Below are positions 49,340 to 57,760 of a stretch of 64,000 bases of DNA, piece by piece (the stretch's first letter is position 1; every line of letters starts with the position of its first letter). Under the pieces are notes generated by a model. That model was not told the DNA's origin. It ran no database searches and worked only from the letters and a program-made list of their open reading frames with translations. Both the position numbers and the translations under genes were made by a program. This DNA comes from Podocnemis expansa (lineage: Eukaryota; Chordata; Testudines; Podocnemididae), in NCBI GenBank assembly GCA_007922195.1, contig ML682024.1, positions 11,168,572 through 11,232,571 of the forward strand. Direction: 5' to 3'.

Positions 49340-49719
49340 GAAGATTGTGGGAACCCTCCAATGCCTGTCACACTGGCCAGGCCTGAAGGCATACCTCCAT
49401 GTTTTTGGCAGACTGGTAGAGAGGGAACTTCTTCATTACTGCTCTTGACCTATGGGAATAGAGAGAACTAGGCAGGGAAGAGGAGTATCAAAGAAAACAT
49501 GAATGGATGCATTCTTAGTAGGCACGGTGAAAGAAAGGCTGATGACTTCTGGAGCACCCTCACTTTTTTAGTAGAGCAAGGTGGGGAGGGAGAAGACTTT
49601 TTCGTTTGCTGAGCAGAGAGGATTTCTGTTAACATATGCAGCAGCCCTAATGGGCTGCATGCAAAAGGAGTTGGTCAGGTTCCAGTCAGAGTGGAGTTGC
49701 CCTATAGAAACACCTGAAA

Positions 49720-50045
49720 ACTAAGGGATTGTGAACCACTCACATAAACACATACAGTTATGATAAGTGATGACTGTCAAGGTAGAAAAAAGTAGCTTTG
49801 AACTGGTTCCTCTTAAACTGTCTACACTGGTAAAATGTGCCCCTGTATAAAGAGTTACAAAAAGATCAATGTTAGAAAGACGGGAGCAAAAGTATTTTTC
49901 TGAATAACATTTTCCTTTATCACCTGGATATGTTTGAACTCCAAAAACAGACAATCTGTAGCACCTTGATAGCAGTGATATTGCTCACTATTGCCTCTAC
50001 TGCAGTAACAGGTGTTATGGGGGGTTTTACGGTAGGCAGATCAAT
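49720..50045 (+). repeat. Duplication unit 4, remnant
   Basis: Diverged match to 37115-37430 and 47450-47580. Shared text includes GATGACTGTCAAGG, CTGGTAAAA and GATATTGCTCACTATTGCCTC. It ends where a GC-rich repeat begins. No heptad exon copy is visible after it. Confidence 0.65.
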
Positions 50046-50053
50046 CTTTGGAC

Positions 50054-50290
50054 AGGGGCGTCACTGGCCAGGGGAGGGACCTGGAGCACGTTCCCAGGCC
50101 CCGCCCCTGGACTGCAGGCCCAGTCCTCAGCCTGCGGGCCCCACACCCTGGCCAGGGACAGGGCCAGGCACCGCCGTGCCACCATGGGCAGCTAGGCCCC
50201 GATTGGGCTGGAGATCTGGGACACCAGCGCTGGGGCTCGGGGCACATGCCCTGGCATGCCCAGCACCAGCAATGTCTCTGCTCTAGGAAA
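50054..50290. repeat. GC-rich repeat related to 53000-53320
   Basis: It begins CAGGGGCGTCACTGGCC and ends in CATGCCCAGCACCAGCAATG, which recurs at 53287-53310. It is probably part of a dispersed DNA element, class unknown. Open frames are low-complexity Gly/Pro-type shadows. Confidence 0.45.
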
Positions 50291-50302
50291 TCTTTTGCAA
50301 CA

Positions 50303-50515
50303 GAAGTTCCAAAGGGTTAGCCATGTTATTCTAGTTCTGTGAAACAAGCAAGGAGTCCTGTGGCACGTAAAGATTAAGAAATTTATTTATCACATGAGCT
50401 TTCATGGGAGAAAATCCCAATTTGTCTGACACAGTGCAATTTTCTCTCATGAAAGCTCATGCGATAAATAAATGTGTTAGTCTTTATGTACCACAGAACT
50501 TCTTGCTTCTTTTGC
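50303..50515. repeat. Foldback form of the TTAGTC-type repeat
   Basis: The left arm contains ATTTATTTATCACATGAGCTTTCATG, and the right arm CATGAAAGCTCATGCGATAAATAAAT in inverted order, separated by a short spacer (ACACAGTGCAA). The arms are each about 90 bp and end in AAGGAGTCCTGTGGCAC and GTACCACAGAACTTCTTGC. It would form a long hairpin. Confidence 0.7.
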
Positions 50516-51039
50516 AACAGAAGCAATTTTGAGTGGTTGCAATGTGAAGGAAGGGGCAAATAGCCAGTCAGAGTGGGGTTACTCTATAGAACATCTGAAA
50601 ACCTATGAAATATGGGGAAATTCCACACACCCTCCAAATCAGAGGCCATCTGAAATCCCACGGAGCTGGTAGGTCTGAGTTAATTTGATTTTGGAGGGTG
50701 CCACCAGTTGAAATATAATAAGCATAGCTACAACATCATGACAAAAATGTCTGACTACCTCAGTTATCTTTGTACAATGATGTTTTTTTTCTGTTTCATC
50801 TACTCTTCCTCCCTTACTACCCTTACTACCCTTAAAAGTGTCATCAAAGTGCCATAGGTAAAGGAGAAGTACTTGGGGACAATGTAGCATAAATAAAGGA
50901 GATGTACTAAAGGTACTCTGGAACTCTGTATTGTTTTAGAGCTGTTGTCCTCTAACCAGAGATGTTTCTGTGGGGGAAAATTGGCAGTAGAGGCTTCTCT
51001 CAATTCAATGTCTGTTGTTTTTTTGATTTTTGATTTCAG

Positions 51040-51066
51040 AGTGGAGAAGGACACACAAGTATGCAG
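51040..51066 (+). CDS. 27-bp pre-B30.2 exon of butyrophilin/B-G-like gene
   Basis: The exon lies between TTTTGATTTCAG and GTAATCAG, phase 1-1, and reads EWRRTHKYA. Mammalian butyrophilins have a closely similar WRR...YA text immediately before the PRY part of B30.2, which supports the family assignment well. It links the heptad stalk to the B30.2 domain. Confidence 0.85.
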
Positions 51067-51453
51067 GTAATCAGAAATAATATTCGCACCTTGAAAACAC
51101 TAGAAACAACACATGTTGCTATCATGGAGACAAAATCTGAGGTTTTTCTCCTTTTCATCTCAGACCTTTCTCATTCACTTCCTTCAGCCAATGTAACTTA
51201 CATCAGGATGTGTCACAAAACATTTGAGTAGCAGTAATATAAATATTTCAGGATCTCTCATTTTTGTGTAAAGTTCAATTGGTTATCACATCTCAGAAAT
51301 ATTTCAGTGTAAGCAAATAATTAGACTATCAATATGAAAGGGGAGTTTTCCCTGAGTGAGGACAGCAGGAACTGGCCCTTAAGACATAATCCCCACTTAC
51401 CAGTTTATACTGGTGTTTGATAAGGATTTTATAATATAACTCTCTTTTTACAG

Positions 51454-51983
51454 ATGGCATCACTCTTAGTGCAGATACAGCCCATCCCAACCTCTCCATT
51501 CAAAAGGAGAAGAACAGTTTTACTCATGAAACCCAGTCTCATAAAGTTCCATCAAAACCAGAGAGGTTTGATTCAACTGTCTGTGTGCTGGGGTCTGAAG
51601 GATTCTCCTGTGGAAAGCACTACTGGGAGGTGGAGGTTGTGAACAGCTCTGACTGGGACCTGGGAGTGGCCATAAAATCCATACAGAGAAAAGGAAAACT
51701 CTCTCTGTCCCCTAAAGCGGGATTCTGGGTTCTGGGTCTGAGTGGGAGAGATTACTGGGCAAAAACAGATCCATGGACCCGGGTCAAAGTGCAGCAAAAG
51801 CCCAAGAAAATTGGAGTTTACCTTAGTTATGAAGACAGGAACGTGACCTTTTTCAATGTAACTGATATGTCTGTGTTATTCACATTTAATAATTGTTTAT
51901 TTAAAGGAGAAATGTGTCCATTCTTTAAGAATTCTCACAAAGAAACAACAATGAGAATTTGTTCTATAAGAGAAGATGAATGA
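51454..51983 (+). CDS. B30.2 (PRY-SPRY) exon of butyrophilin/B-G-like gene
   Basis: The exon begins after TTTTTACAG and ends at TGA (51981-51983). It encodes about 176 residues, a full-size B30.2 domain. The PRY part has ITLSADTAHPNLSI (family LDPDTAHP) and RFDSTVCVLGSEGFSCGKHY. The SPRY part has WEVEV, DWDLGVA, GFWVL, KKIGVYLSYEDRNVTFFN and LFTFNNCLF...CPFFK. There are no stops or frameshifts. In butyrophilins this cytoplasmic domain senses ligands and passes a change to the Ig domain; in TRIM proteins it binds targets. The exons before it exclude a TRIM gene. The C-terminus RICSIREDE is short. Confidence 0.9.
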
Positions 51984-52240
51984 GCTCAAAGTGGCACTCC
52001 CATTCACTTGTCCCACTGTATCTTTGAAATCAGATTTCTCACTGATGAATTTTAATTTCATTTGCCTGCTTGTTTTCTTGCTGCCATCACTAAAATAGCA
52101 TTGCTACCCATTTAATGGCTGTGAACCTATGCCATCAAGATTTTACCCAACAAAACTGAAGTTATAGTTTTTACTGTGTACTTTGTGCATTGTCATCTTA
52201 ATTACATCTTTACAAAAATAAATGATTTTGTTCATTACTG
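51984..52240 (+). other. 3' UTR of butyrophilin/B-G-like gene
   Basis: Follows the TGA and contains AATAAA at 52217-52222, after which cleavage is expected within about 20-30 bases. Length and end are inferred from the signal alone. Confidence 0.6.
52217..52222 (+). terminator. Polyadenylation signal AATAAA
   Basis: Canonical hexamer 234 bases after the stop codon, followed by a T/GT-rich stretch (GATTTTGTTC). Confidence 0.65.
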
Positions 52241-52539
52241 CTAACAAATATTGTTACTGGACTTGGCTTATTTTCAAGAGAAACTGATGCCCACAATTAA
52301 GGTTTCAAGATTTCCAGGAGCTCAGCTGCTATTTACTCAACATGAAGAGCTTCTTAGAAAATCTGACAATTACTGTCACAGTGAAAGCTGCTGAATGGAT
52401 ATTAATGAAGGAAAAACCTTCCAAACCACCATGCATTCATTTTTATCCTAAAGGCACAACACCACCAATCTGATAATTAAGTTAGGGCTTCTGACTGGTC
52501 CCCATCCTTCCACACAGGCATGCAAGATTTGTGGTTATA

Positions 52540-52882
52540 CAGTGGGGACTCATTAATGCACGGGTGTTGGGGTACAAGCTGCTGCAACTGTGCGTTAAAT
52601 AGACCATGTGTAAATGAGAGCAGGGTGAAAACTAAAGGATCTATTTTACTTAATTGTAGCTTATAAAATATACTGTATTTAATGAATGTTTGGTGACAAT
52701 GCAATTAAGCATGATACATCTTTCCACAATGGTGCTCACTCCACGTGTTTTCCTGCCTAGGGCAACTTCCATTTTTAGATACCACACATTACTGAGTCCC
52801 GTGATTTAAGTTCCTAGCTTCGGGGGGGGGGGGGGAACTGGATCCACACGCAAACCGATCGCATGTTAACAGGTCCCCACTG
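52540..52882. mobile_element. Tigger/mariner-like non-autonomous element, 343 bp
   Basis: The left end CAGTGGGGACTCATTAATGC and right end TGTTAACAGGTCCCCACTG are inverted repeats. TA lies on both flanks (52538-52539 and 52883-52884), as for Tc1/mariner/pogo elements. It contains an internal G-run (52822-52834). No transposase. Confidence 0.75.
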
Positions 52883-52889
52883 TAGTTAC

Positions 52890-53893
52890 AAGGCAGTTGC
52901 ACCTCCAACCCCTTTTTAGTCCCTCTGAGAGCACTGTTCATGAGGCGTTTTGACCTTGTGTATCTCAGGGTGGAAACTTTTGAGCAGGAGCAACACAGGC
53001 CCAGGAAAAGACCTGGGGCCCAGGCCATGTGGGAGCCCCCTGGTCCCGATTCAGGGCCCAGGCCTAATCCTGCCCAGGGTCCTGGGCAGCACCCAGATTG
53101 GGCTTCTGCCATGGGTGGCATGATCCTGGACCCCATGCCATGGACAGGGACAGGGAAGACAGCCACTACTGCGGGCAGCTTGTCCCCAGTCCCCCAGCCA
53201 GGGATGAGGCCAGAGAAGATAGCTGCCACTGTGGGTGGCTTGGTAGTGGACCCGAGCTACTGGTGCTGGGACTGGGGGCTAAAGCTCCCTATGCCCAGCA
53301 CCAGCAATGCCACTGCTTTTGAATCTTTACCTCTTAGATGGGGATCTGACTATAGTGATCCCATTATTACATCCACTTATCAACCCCCAATCCAGTCTCA
53401 GATTGGGTACCTGGTTGATCTTCTTTTCAGGAAATTGTCACTAGTAACACTGACAACAATCATTTTAAAAACTAGGTATTTATATTTAGCAGTTGTATAG
53501 TTTATTGAAATAATGTAATATCCCTTTAAATAGTTTATGAGCCCTTTGTTGGTGGTCACCATAGTCTATAGATTGGAAACTGCCAGAAATTTGTCAGAGA
53601 AGCAATATGTGTGCACTTAGGCCATGCATACTTAGGTATATCTAGTAAACTCATTTATTTCCAATCAACTGTACCTGTTTTGTTTCTTCATATTGTTTTG
53701 ACTTTGTAAGGAGCAGAAGACATAATGACTGATAACAACAAAGAAAGTCCAATCCCAGAGTACAGTGGAATAAACATTAAGTACTTAGTTTTGGACTAAA
53801 TGGAAATGACAGCCATGGTGATGGTGAGAAAACTGTTCATTCAGGAAAAAAAATTAAAAGCTTCATAAAAAGCTGGCTGTTTTGGGAAATTTC
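52890..53893. other. Non-coding stretch with a GC-rich repeat
   Basis: Positions 52990-53320 share words with 50054-50290 (GCCCAGCACCAGCAATG, CCCAGGCC). The rest is AT-rich. Long open frames over the GC-rich part have no recognised domain and I do not call a gene. Confidence 0.4.
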
Positions 53894-55035
53894 CAAAGGG
53901 ATAGCAGTGTTAGTCTAGTCCAGCAAAAAAAAAAAAAAAAGCTGCCATGTGGCACTTAAAGACTAAGGCTGTGTTCACACGCACAGGGTTATTTCGAAAC
54001 AAGTTGTGTCGAAACAACTTGTTTCGAAACAACACCTTATTTCGAAATATCTTATTTCGAATTAACAAAATGTTAATTCGAAATAAGAAAAAAAGCGGGA
54101 AACGAAATAGCAAGTTCACAGTGTGAACATGCTATTTCGTTACCCCTGGGGGTGAGCCGCTGCTGGCTCACCCTGCAGCCCCAGAAAGGGGGCTGCAGGC
54201 ACCAGCGGGGGGTGAGCCGCTGCGGGGTGGCTCAGCGCCCCCGCCAGAGCTGCCCCCAGACCCCGCCAGCGGCTCGGGGGCGCCGGGCTGAGCCCGCAGC
54301 CCGGGCTGCCGGCTGAGCCCGGCGCCCCGGACCGGCCGGCGGGGTCGGGGGAGAAGCCCAGGGCTGAGCCCCGCCGCTGCCTGCAGAGCCGGGCTTAAAA
54401 GCTGGCGGGGAGCAGCGCTGGGCTGCGCTGAAGCCCGCCGCCGGTGCCCGCAGCCCGGCTCTGCAGGCACGGGGTGGATTCAGCGCCGGGCAGCGCTGAC
54501 CCCCGCCAGTGCCTGCTGGCCAGGGGACACCCCTCAGCACCCTGGCCAAGGTGCTGAGTGTTCCCTGGCCAGGGTGCTGAGGCGGCAGCCCTTTAAATGT
54601 TGTTTCGGAACCTATTGTTCCGAAACAACATGTTCACATGTGTTGTTTCGAAACAAGTGTTTCGAAACAAGGTTGTTTCGTCCCCAAATGGGGTTTAACT
54701 TGTTTCGAAACAACACAGTTGTTCGACAAAAGGGGTTCCCCTTGTTTCGAAACAACTGTGCGTCGTGTGAACATGGTTTTTTTTGTTTCGAAACAACGAG
54801 GTTGTTTCGAAACAAAAGTGCCGTGTGAACACAGCCTAACAGATTTATTTTTCACATGAGCTTTCGTGGCAGAAAATCCCACTTCATCAGATGCTTCGAA
54901 GATGGGTGAACTTACAGAACAGAGTAAGTTCACCTCTCTTGGAAGCATCTAACAAAGTGGGATTTTCTCCCATTAAAGCTCATGCGAAAAATAAATCTGT
55001 TAGTCTTCAAGTGCCACACAACTCTTTGGTTTTTA
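53894..55035. repeat. Foldback TTAGTC-type repeat split by a MITE
   Basis: The left arm (53894-53966 and 54837-54910) reads AGTGTTAGTCTAGTCC, CATGTGGCACTTAAAGACTAA, then TAACAGATTTATTTTTCACATGAGC. The inverted arm (about 54920-55020) reads AAAGCTCATGCGAAAAATAAAT, CTGTTAGTCTTCAAGTGCCACA. The MITE at 53967-54836 interrupts ACTAACAGATTT. Confidence 0.75.
53967..54836. mobile_element. Harbinger-like element, 870 bp, TSD TAA
   Basis: The ends GGCTGTGTTCACACG and CGTGTGAACACAGCC are perfect inverted repeats. TAA lies on both flanks (53964-53966 and 54837-54839). Both sides are rich in TTGTTTCGAAACAA. At 54103-54139 there is an almost perfect palindrome with half CGAAATAGCAAGTTCACA. The core (54140-54590) is very GC-rich. 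Open frames through it are shadows without a domain. The well-preserved ends suggest recent movement. Confidence 0.85.
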
Positions 55036-55479
55036 TTTTGGGAAAACTGGCTTTCTTGATAAAGTGGGACAGTTCAGTAATGAGCTGTGATAAGAGAGTG
55101 GAACAGAGTACAATTGCTAATGCTCTCAGTGTTGCCAAAAGGCATACATATTATTGAGTATAATGGGGACTAAATCCTATAATTTTCTATGTATCCTGAA
55201 AGATCCAGTTGAACCAGCAGATGGAACATTTCCTGAGATTTCAGCAATTCTCCAAATTCCCTACTGACAACTGCAGCATTTCTGATTTCATAAATGAGAT
55301 CAAAAAGAAAATGAAACTATTCTTGAGTATATGGCTGATGGCAAGGATATTAACGCAATACTATCACTTTGGGAAGAGTTTATATGATGTTATTGTATAA
55401 TAAGCAAAGTGAAGGCATCCAAAACCAGTTATTGGCTGAGGCTGATGGGACCCTACACAGATGTTAAACCTTGCTACAT

Positions 55480-56243
55480 CAAAGACTGGACATACAGAAG
55501 TCTCTGAGGCCAGATGCAAAGCATCTGAGGCCACTCAAGGAGTTGGCTAATCTGTGCAGAGCTCTTGGCCAGTATCTTCAAAAACTTGTGATGATTGAGG
55601 GAGGTCTTGGATGACTTTAACAAGGCAAATATAGTGCCCATCTTCAAAGAAGGAAAGAAAGAGGAATTGGGAATTACAGACCAGATAACCTCCCCCAGAA
55701 AAATCATGGATCATGTCCTAAAGGAATCCATCTGAGGCACCTGGTAGAGAGGAAAGTGATCAGGCATAGTCAACATAGATTCACCTAGGGCAAGTCATGC
55801 CTAACTAATATGATTGCCTTCTATGATGAGATGACTGGTTCTATGGATGTATGGAAAGTCGTCTATGCAATGTCATCAAATTTAGCAGAGATTTTGACAC
55901 AGTCTCCCACTATATTCTTATCAGCAAGTTAAAGAAGTATGGATTGCATGAATGGACTGTAGATTGGATAGAAAACTGACTAGATCTTCATTGTTAATGG
56001 GTAATGATCAAAGTCCTGATGTCTACGTGACAACTGGTAACAAGTGAAGTACTCCATGGCTTGGTGCTGGGGCCAGTTTTGTTCAATATCTTCTTTAATG
56101 ATCCAAAGGGTGGGGTGGATTGCACCCTCAGCAAGTTTGCAAATTACACTAAGGTGAGGGGAGTGGTAGGTATAGGATACAGAGTGATCTAGATACATTG
56201 GAGGATTGGAGCAAAAAAAAAAAATCTAATGTGGTTCAAAAAG
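55480..56243 (+). repeat. Old CR1 copy, part 1 (reverse transcriptase region)
   Basis: Diverged text follows the young CR1 ORF2 from about 59300 to 60070: TTGGCTAATCTGTGCAGAGC, AAATATAGTGCCCATCTTCAAAG, CCAGTTTTGTTCAATATC, CCCTCAGCAAGTTTGC. Frameshifts and stops are many. It breaks at ATGTGGTTCAAAAAG and resumes after the young element at 60845. Confidence 0.8.
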
Positions 56244-56651
56244 CTTGCGAACAGGGGACAGCAAACAGGGGAGTTTGAGAGGGAAGGAGTTTGTGAAGCC
56301 CCGAGAAGGAGGTGAAGGCGATCCCCTAGCTGAAAGCAGCAAGGGACAGAGTGTGCTTGGGTGAGGGTTTGCTAACTGTGTGTGTTTGTCTGTTTGACTT
56401 TTCCCTTACAGCTGACTTCTGTTAGTTGTTTCTTACTGTGGGTGGGGGCTGCTTGCACCATTGTTCCCTGATCACCTTTGTGCACCAGCCTCAATCAGCC
56501 TTGTGATCAGCCTTCCCCTGTGTGTTTAACAAGGGGCCAGGCCTGACCTAGGCAGAGAAGGCTTTAAAAGCCAGTGGCTGAGCGACCAGAGGGAGCTTGC
56601 GAACAGGGGACAGCAAACAGGGGAGTTTGAGAGGGAGTTTGTGAAATCACG
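56244..56651 (+). promoter_or_regulatory. CR1 5' UTR/internal promoter region with a duplicated block
   Basis: The block beginning GCTTGCGAACAGGGGACAGC occurs at the very 5' end (56243) and again at about 56597, just before ORF1, each followed by AAACAGGGGAGTTTGAGAGGGA. CR1-type LINEs carry their promoter in the transcribed 5' region. The duplication is seen; a promoter role is inferred. Confidence 0.5.
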
Positions 56652-57716
56652 ATGGTGAAAAGGAGCCGCACTGCTGCCAGCACCCCTTCTGTCTCTTCTA
56701 CCTGTGCCTGTAGCCAGACAGACATCCTGACCATAGATATCTCTACCCAGACCCTGGTGTGGACTTGCAGGGACTGCAGCCTGCAGTTCCCTGTCTCCAA
56801 CGATCAGGCTGGGGAGATGAATCGATGTGACAGGTGCCTGCTGGTGGAATCTCTCAGGAGGCAGGTGGGAGAGTTACAGGAGGAGGTGTCTCGGCTTAGG
56901 AGTATCCACACCCTGGAGAAGTTCCTCGACAGCATCCACGAGGAGAAGTGCAAGGAGGAGGGCACTGACCAGGTACCAGAGACTACTGCCACAACACTGG
57001 AGCTGGATGGGGAGCCTGTGGCAGGGGGAGGACACTGGCAGCTGGTTACCTCTGGCGGTAGGCAGTGCTCCACCCCTGCCCAAAACCCACCCTCTGTTGT
57101 GGTGAAGAATCGTTATGCGGTGCTAGAGACGGTGAAGGAGGTGGAAGAGGAGAGGCCAAGCACCCCCGAGGCTGGGAGGATCACAGCCACCACAGCTAGG
57201 AGGAAACGTAGAGTTGTGGTGGTTGGGGACTCACTTCTGAGGGGGACGGAGGCACCCATCTGTCGCCCTGACAAGATCTCTCGAGAGGTATGCTGCCTGC
57301 CAGGTGCCCGCATCCGAGACGTTACGGAGGGATTGTCGAGAATCATCCGCCCCTCTGACTACTACCCCATGCTTCTCATCCATGTAGGAACCAATGATAC
57401 TGCGAGAGGTGATCCTCGGCAGATCAAAGGTGACTTCAGGGCTCTGGGAGCGCGGGTGAAGGAGTTTGGAGCACAGGTGGTGTTCTCCTCGATTCTTCCG
57501 GTCAAGGGTAGAGGCCTGAGCAGAGACAGATGCATCCTGGAGATGAACGTTTGGCTGCGAAGATGGTGTCGTCAGGAGGGCTTTGGCTTCCTCGACCATG
57601 GGTTGCTGTTTCAGGAAGAAGGACTGCTAGGCAGAGATGGACTCCATCTTTCGAGGAAGGGGAAGAGCGTATTTGGACGCAGACTGGCTGACCTAGTGAG
57701 GAGGGCTTTAAACTAG
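56652..57716 (+). CDS. CR1 ORF1 protein with esterase domain, 354 aa
   Basis: The N-terminal part has cysteine pairs resembling a zinc-binding module (CACSQ near 18-22, CRDC near 39-42, CDRC near 59-62), then a coiled-coil stretch (about 66-100). A charged linker follows. From about 187 there is an SGNH-type esterase domain with GDS (192-194), GTND (246-249) and DGLH (329-332), which supply the usual Ser, Asn and Asp-His. CR1 and L3 ORF1 proteins with this esterase bind RNA or lipid; its exact role is not known. The frame is open throughout, and all motifs remain. Confidence 0.85.
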   Translation: MVKRSRTAASTPSVSSTCACSQTDILTIDISTQTLVWTCRDCSLQFPVSNDQAGEMNRCDRCLLVESLRRQVGELQEEVSRLRSIHTLEKFLDSIHEEKCKEEGTDQVPETTATTLELDGEPVAGGGHWQLVTSGGRQCSTPAQNPPSVVVKNRYAVLETVKEVEEERPSTPEAGRITATTARRKRRVVVVGDSLLRGTEAPICRPDKISREVCCLPGARIRDVTEGLSRIIRPSDYYPMLLIHVGTNDTARGDPRQIKGDFRALGARVKEFGAQVVFSSILPVKGRGLSRDRCILEMNVWLRRWCRQEGFGFLDHGLLFQEEGLLGRDGLHLSRKGKSVFGRRLADLVRRALN

Positions 57717-57760
57717 GTCTGAAGGGGGAAGGAGACCAAAGCCCACAGGTAAGTGACTAT

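Larger units (their letters stand above)
15687..52240 (+). other. Butyrophilin/B-G-like gene, 3' portion (gene span)
   Basis: This is the span of the exons assigned below. The product should be a type I membrane receptor of the butyrophilin/B-G group, with an Ig ectodomain (not in the window), one membrane pass, a cytoplasmic heptad stalk made of very short exons, and a B30.2 ligand-sensing domain. Family knowledge: chicken MHC B-G genes encode their cytoplasmic tails in 21-bp heptad exons, and mammalian butyrophilins have one or a few such exons before a single B30.2 exon. Here both arrangements occur together. Exon order, common phase and an unbroken spliced frame support one gene. Which exons are used together is inferred, because no transcript is available. 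Confidence 0.75.

Noticed and set aside
51454..51983. B30.2 exon as the end of a TRIM gene
   Set aside because: No RING, B-box or long coiled-coil exon precedes it. The transmembrane and WRR...YA exons point to a butyrophilin type.
52789..53500. Frames of 146 (-) and 186 (+) residues over 52.8-53.5 kb
   Set aside because: They overlap a Tigger-like element end and a GC-rich repeat shared with 50054-50290. No domain, start context or splice signals.
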